Shown here in pieces: positions 57,569 through 64,000 of a DNA stretch of 64,000 bases; position 1 is the stretch's first letter, and each line of letters begins with the position of its first letter. A program made the position numbers and the translations under genes. Origin of the DNA: Polytrichum commune. Its lineage: Eukaryota; Streptophyta; Polytrichopsida; Polytrichales; Polytrichaceae. Below the pieces are notes generated by a model. The model did not search any database, was not told where the DNA came from, and was given only the letters and a program-made list of their open reading frames with translations. The stretch is taken from NCBI GenBank assembly GCA_950295325.1, contig OX485804.1, forward strand, positions 3,842,001-3,906,000. The letters run 5' to 3'.

Positions 57569-58560
57569 TAGAAAACTATGCGAAAAAAGAACCGCAATTG
57601 AAGTGAAACAACGAAGGAAACAAGTGATAAGTTGAAATGGGCAAAGCCTTGTGGATGGGCTTCCCATTCACCAAGTTTTGTCAACTTCACTACTTGTTCC
57701 CCACATGTTGTGAATTGCCCAGTCTTGTTCCTTGTGTATACCGAGGTGCCATCAAAATCTTCATGAAGAGTGAGGCCCTAGGCTATGTGTGTTGCAAGCT
57801 CTCTCAATGGTTTATTTGAATTAGAGTACACCAAATAGCACACACGCTATAATCAAACAAACACACGAGATCCTACATACTCATCAATGCAAGAAAGCAA
57901 AACTCTAGACCTCAAGACATCACAATCCCCCACTAACTACTCCAATGCACATGCCCCATGCTCCCATGTACATGCTTAGCGATACTCAAACCGCAAATCT
58001 TATGTCCCTATTAAAAGCCACCTCCCCCCCCCCCAACCCCACCAAACGTCATACAATTTATGGAATTCACCTACTGCCATGATAAATTTCCCAACACCAT
58101 TCACAACGGAAAGGCCACCAAATAAAATCCACTCATACAAGCACTTAAAACAACGGGATGGCAAGTCAACCCCTCATCACTATCACAGCCGGCGTTAGAG
58201 GACCCATCCATGAACAATCAAATCAAGAATTAAAACAACTCAAAATACCCAAGAACGAAGTCAGAAGACTTATAAAACAAATACACCAAATTGCCATTAA
58301 ATACCTCACATAATTGATATTAAATAAAAGAAAAGTGGACAACAACAACCCCCCATAGACCTCCCTTAGACACAAGGCCCTGGACATATTGAACTAACAG
58401 GGCCCACCTTATGAAAGGACGGAAGTACCCTTACGGTAACGTTTGGTTAAACATGACCACGGTATAGATGAATGAGCTCCCATTCAGGTCGGTGTATAAA
58501 CTAAACCCCGACGTTACTCTTATTTTTATTTGAATTAGAGGGCATCCAATATGAGCAGGA
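57569..58560. other. Junction of units 3 and 4
   Basis: 57,569-57,840 is unique in the window; the 60-codon frame at 57637-57819 there has no recognisable motif. From 57,842 the DNA matches 34,362 onwards. Confidence 0.55.
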
Positions 58561-60313
<1,753 letters not shown>

Positions 60314-61298
60314 TCATATTATATCATCACTCTGTCCTATGTGCTCGAGACATTGATTCAATGGTATCAAACTCGTCCCCCTTGTATTGATGTAAACATT
60401 TGATATTTTGGACGGTTTGAAATGATTCCTAGTCCTGACAAAAGTTTTCTCGAGCAATGTAACATATTGTGGCTGACATTTAGTTCTCGGCTCGCTATTT
60501 CATGGAGTTCAAGGCTACCTTACAGGAGCAATAACTACAGTTGTAATCATGAGGACTTACCATGTCTAGTTACCCTGGCATATCAATCTGACATTGATGA
60601 AGAATTTGCGAACTCATCTTAGCCTTCACAATTGAAACCCAATCTACTTTCCCAAAGTGGTCAATGAAATTCAAAATTTTAATTGCTAGTGTGGTCAAAC
60701 CTTACAAGGTGCATGCCATAAATACAACAACTTATGCAAAATTATCAAACCAAGGTAAAGTAAAGCAACAAAGAAAGAAGACATGGCCCAATTTCTCTTG
60801 CTTGAAACATGCAACAACACCATGAAACATAGAAAGGGTGCTCCAAACATAGTGAGCATATATAAACAATGTCTTATATGCATTAGAACAAAGTATCCTA
60901 TATATGACTATGAACACATTAAAGTTGTAGCTTTACATGGGACAAATAGAAAATCAAGGATATTATGAACCTTATATACTCTCAAACATCTACAATAAAC
61001 AAATTAAGTGGAGCACATACTAATAATTCTTCATAATGGATCACTCATCCAAGAGTAGAAGGACTATTATAACTCACCGCACATTATCATCTATGGAGGT
61101 GTGATGTCATCCATAATCCTCTGATTATGTCCACAAACAGATTGATTGTGTTCAATAACCAACTCGAGTTTGTAAATGATGTCTATACTCTCGAAGACCC
61201 CCACATCTTGCCATCCAGTGTCCTCTCGATGGTTGTCCGGACTCTAGTCCATAACTACAATTTTTGAAAAGTACTAAAATGGTTAGAGTTGAATGGAC
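60314..61298. repeat. Downstream flank of array copy 4
   Basis: Matches 36,886-37,852 throughout, and the part from about 60,740 also matches the flanks of copies 1 and 3. The conserved 61-codon frame is at 60783-60968. No gene supported. Confidence 0.7.
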
Positions 61299-63859
61299 TT
61301 AGCCCCAATAAACTTGGTCAAGAGGTCCACTACCCTTGTGTTTGGAAAATTTTCCAACTGCCTTGACTTTCATCCTTTGAATATATTGGAGGGGACCAGC
61401 TGAAGATTCACATTTTCCATGTATGAATGTGCCATCTGTAGGTGTTAGCGTGCACGTAAGTGCACCACCAGTTCTGAAGCGTGTAGCACCACAGACAATG
61501 GCTTGCATCTCTCTGGATTTCCAGAAGTAATCCTTTTCATTGTAATCAATTTGGTCACCAATGATGTGTTTCCAACAGTCCTCACTTTCGGGTAATCCTT
61601 GGAGCTCCTTGTGAAGGACCATGTCTTTCAACACATTTTGGCCTTTGCGAATAATTTTCTCCGCAAAACGGATTCGAGAGGAGTTTGACAATAACTCATG
61701 CCTCACATGTATCTGTGATCGATATCGTGTTACTTCTAACGAACTCCCGTGCAGAGAGCTTCTGAAAATCTCTGACACTACACCTGGATCGCCTTCAATA
61801 ATGTCAGTGAGGAATATAAATCTCTTGGTCCCCTGGTCATACATGAAAACCTGCATGCAGTTGTCATTATAGCTGTTTTTGATAACCAAGTAATTCTCTG
61901 CACAATTGCTTATGCTGCCATTCCTTAGTTTCACCTCCACCAAACGGTGCACTTCATCTCGTGACTCCGGAGGCACAACTATTGTTCCTGCCATTGCCAT
62001 ATCCGACAAAAGTTTGCACATCAGATCCTCCTCCAGGCGTGTAACATGTTTGGGTCGAGTTTCCCATGCTCCACTTAGTTGGAACCCTAAAAGTCCAATT
62101 CCAACACTCCAATTGCGTTTGAATGCCATGACCACTGCTGCATCAACTTTTTGAGTCTCTTCAGCTGTTGGATGTTCAGGTAACAAGAGTTTTCTACCCA
62201 AATCTTGGATCGATTCTTCCATTCTCTTTTCCTCAATTTTGACAGTTGATGATGTAGTTTGTTGTTGTGGTTCACTCTCCGTTAAATGGACTGGCTTGGC
62301 TTTTCTAACAACAAGGGGTTGTTCGGACGATGAGCACCGGGATCCATCTCCTCTCCATACAACATCATGTCCAACAATTGGGGTCTTTTTTTTGAAGAAA
62401 GCTTTTTGAGTCTCTTCAACAGTTTGATGTGCAGGTAACAAGACTTTTCTACCCAATTCTTGGATCGATTCTTCCAGTCTGTTTTCCTCAATTCTGACAG
62501 TTGACGATGTAGTTTGTTGTTGTGGTTCATTCTCCATTAAACGGACTCGGTTGGCCTGTCTAGCACACGGGAAGAGTTGTTTTCCTCCATTTCCCCTCCA
62601 TAAACATCATGTTCAACAATTAGGGCCTCTTTTGTAAAGAGGACATGGCATGCTTTGAGATTACATGTGCTACCACCTTCTTCAGCCTCACACTCAATAT
62701 GGCCATCATCTCCCCTCCATTGTAACTTAAAATGTTGAAGTCCTGCTGCAAATGCAAAAGCCACCATCTGGAGAGCATTGCATTGTAAGCTTGAGTTTTC
62801 AAGAAACTTGCTGTCTGGCAAACCACTCAGAGCTCTCCTTGCACACGTCGACCCTTTCTCACATGTGCCATGACTTTCAAGAGCAAATTTCTGGAAATGG
62901 CCATCGTAGCAGGTCCCATCCTCATGCAAACAACTCACCATTGTAGTTCCATCTGTTGTTGTAACTTGCGTTGTCCCTATGTAATCCACACGTGAATCTT
63001 CACAAAACATCCGGTGCTTGTTATCATATGCATCATCGATGAGCCCCTTATACAAAAGTATTCCTGTGAGGTCGTGTCGAATGACACACCATGAAGTACA
63101 TCTTGTTGCATCAAAAACATAAGGATGTCCTTCCACTATACAGATGAGACCTCCAAGTCGGTAGATGCTGTCAAGATCAATAAGATCGCTCCCCCTCCAT
63201 TGTAATGGGAGTGAATCCCATTCAAAAAGCACATGGTTCATCCGGTTTTGCAAAACCGTAGTTGCTGCTGTTGATAATATGTGTAGGGGCATACCCCTTA
63301 TCATCAAGTTTTCCTCAATATTTTTAGAGAAAATAGCATGAGCAATACTCTTCTCCATACCTTCCTTAATAATCTTGGCTTCATCCCAAACAACTTTTGA
63401 TGGTGGCCACAAATCATCAGTGCCCACCACTTGGCTTGCCCATTCCTGCAACTCATTGATCGTGGTTTGAATGGAAGTCACAAGAAGTGAAACCAACACA
63501 CTCGCTTCTTTAGGCACTCCAAATCGCAGTTGCTCAAGGTCTTCAACACTATACTCATGGAAATTCTCAAGGTGTGTAATTTCCGTGGCTACAGTGCATT
63601 GCAGGTTTTGCAAATGTTGTTTCCTAAACAACGAGACAGTAAGCAAGCCTGAGTTCAACAAAGTATTTGTCTTGTGACGCGTACTGTTTGGAGCATGAGA
63701 ACAAACAACTTCGGTATGATACAAGTACAAACCTTGATAAACAGCACACACTACTGTTGGCCAACTTCCATCAAACTCTGAGCTTTGGACAAACTGCCAA
63801 AGCCATTTGTCTTCGTGAAGAACACCTCCAACCTTCATCAGACCAAAGAGGATGGAGAC
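61299..63859 (-). pseudogene. Array protein copy 4, main exon with a 1-nt frameshift
   Basis: The exon starts at the conserved acceptor (TTTGTAG, exon from 63859) and ends with TAG at 61299. It is most similar to copy 1, with the same two hinge blocks. At about 62,601-62,605 the plus strand reads cataaacatc where copy 1 reads catacaacatc, a deletion of one base. After it the frame ends within 25 residues (PTESV, stop near 62537), while the original frame stays open for the remaining 412 codons. No other break is present, so the lesion is recent or is a sequencing/assembly error. The upstream exons lie beyond the window. Confidence 0.8.
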
Positions 63860-64000
63860 CTACAAACACCACATGTATGGTATATATCATGTCATATTTT
63901 TCATAAGCTGTCGATTATGTAACTGTGGAAGCACAGAATAAATGTAAAATCTAGGTAATCCAAGAATGGTTCCTCCCCCTTTTAGAACAGTTGTTCTAAA

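Overview
The window is nuclear DNA of a land plant. It has spliced genes with GT-AG introns, a plant-type TIR immune-receptor exon, plant-type adenosine kinase exons, and many short DNA transposons with plant-typical target-site duplications. The TIR exon and the linker after it look more like bryophyte, lycophyte or fern receptors than seed-plant ones, so a non-seed plant is my best guess (low confidence). No bacterial, organellar or CRISPR features were seen. No product was confirmed by database search.

Layout. (1) 0.9-3.3 kb: a decayed Myb/SANT-like gene on the minus strand, split by a 1,011-bp hAT-type transposon with an 8-bp target duplication. (2) 4.4-5.9 kb: a Harbinger-type non-autonomous element. 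(3) 6.9-11.7 kb: copy 1 of a four-member gene family on the minus strand, preceded by a TIR-domain exon and a TIR-to-NB-ARC linker exon. (4) 12-21.9 kb: mostly non-coding, with small inverted-repeat elements, a ~1-kb tandem duplication and AT-rich satellites. (5) 21.9-34.3 kb: an unusual plus-strand region. It has a multi-exon gene whose first coding exon spells the histone H3 tail (MARTKQTARK) and is spliced in phase to a ParB-like protein broken by in-frame TAG codons. An acidic 626-codon frame, an FCP1-like phosphatase fragment split by a 2.2-kb insertion, and a small two-exon gene follow. About 17 copies of a 22-bp palindrome, CCCACGGGTG-TT-CACCCGTGGG, occur here and nowhere else in the window. 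(6) 34.4-64 kb: three more tandem units of the array (copies 2, 3 and 4), two of them carrying a duplicated adenosine kinase pseudogene, with lineage-specific transposon insertions.

The array protein (about 850-1,070 aa) is not one I recognise. It is clearly real: four long open frames are highly similar, share the same splice acceptor, and have two halves that repeat the same motif order (EGDP, then GLPD/GLPE, then a Q-rich-to-Gly strand motif). A hinge between the halves is built from a variable number (2 to 4) of ~30-residue modules. Copies 2 and 3 have a different upstream exon from the TIR exon that precedes copy 1, and copy 4 is broken by a 1-nt deletion. The units are mosaics: coding regions pair as 1-4 and 2-3, but downstream flanks pair as 1-3 and 2-4, which suggests unequal exchange or conversion.

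The two best candidates for an undescribed system are the H3-tail/ParB-like gene in its palindrome-rich neighbourhood, and the tandem family with its hinge repeats and exchanged N-terminal exons.
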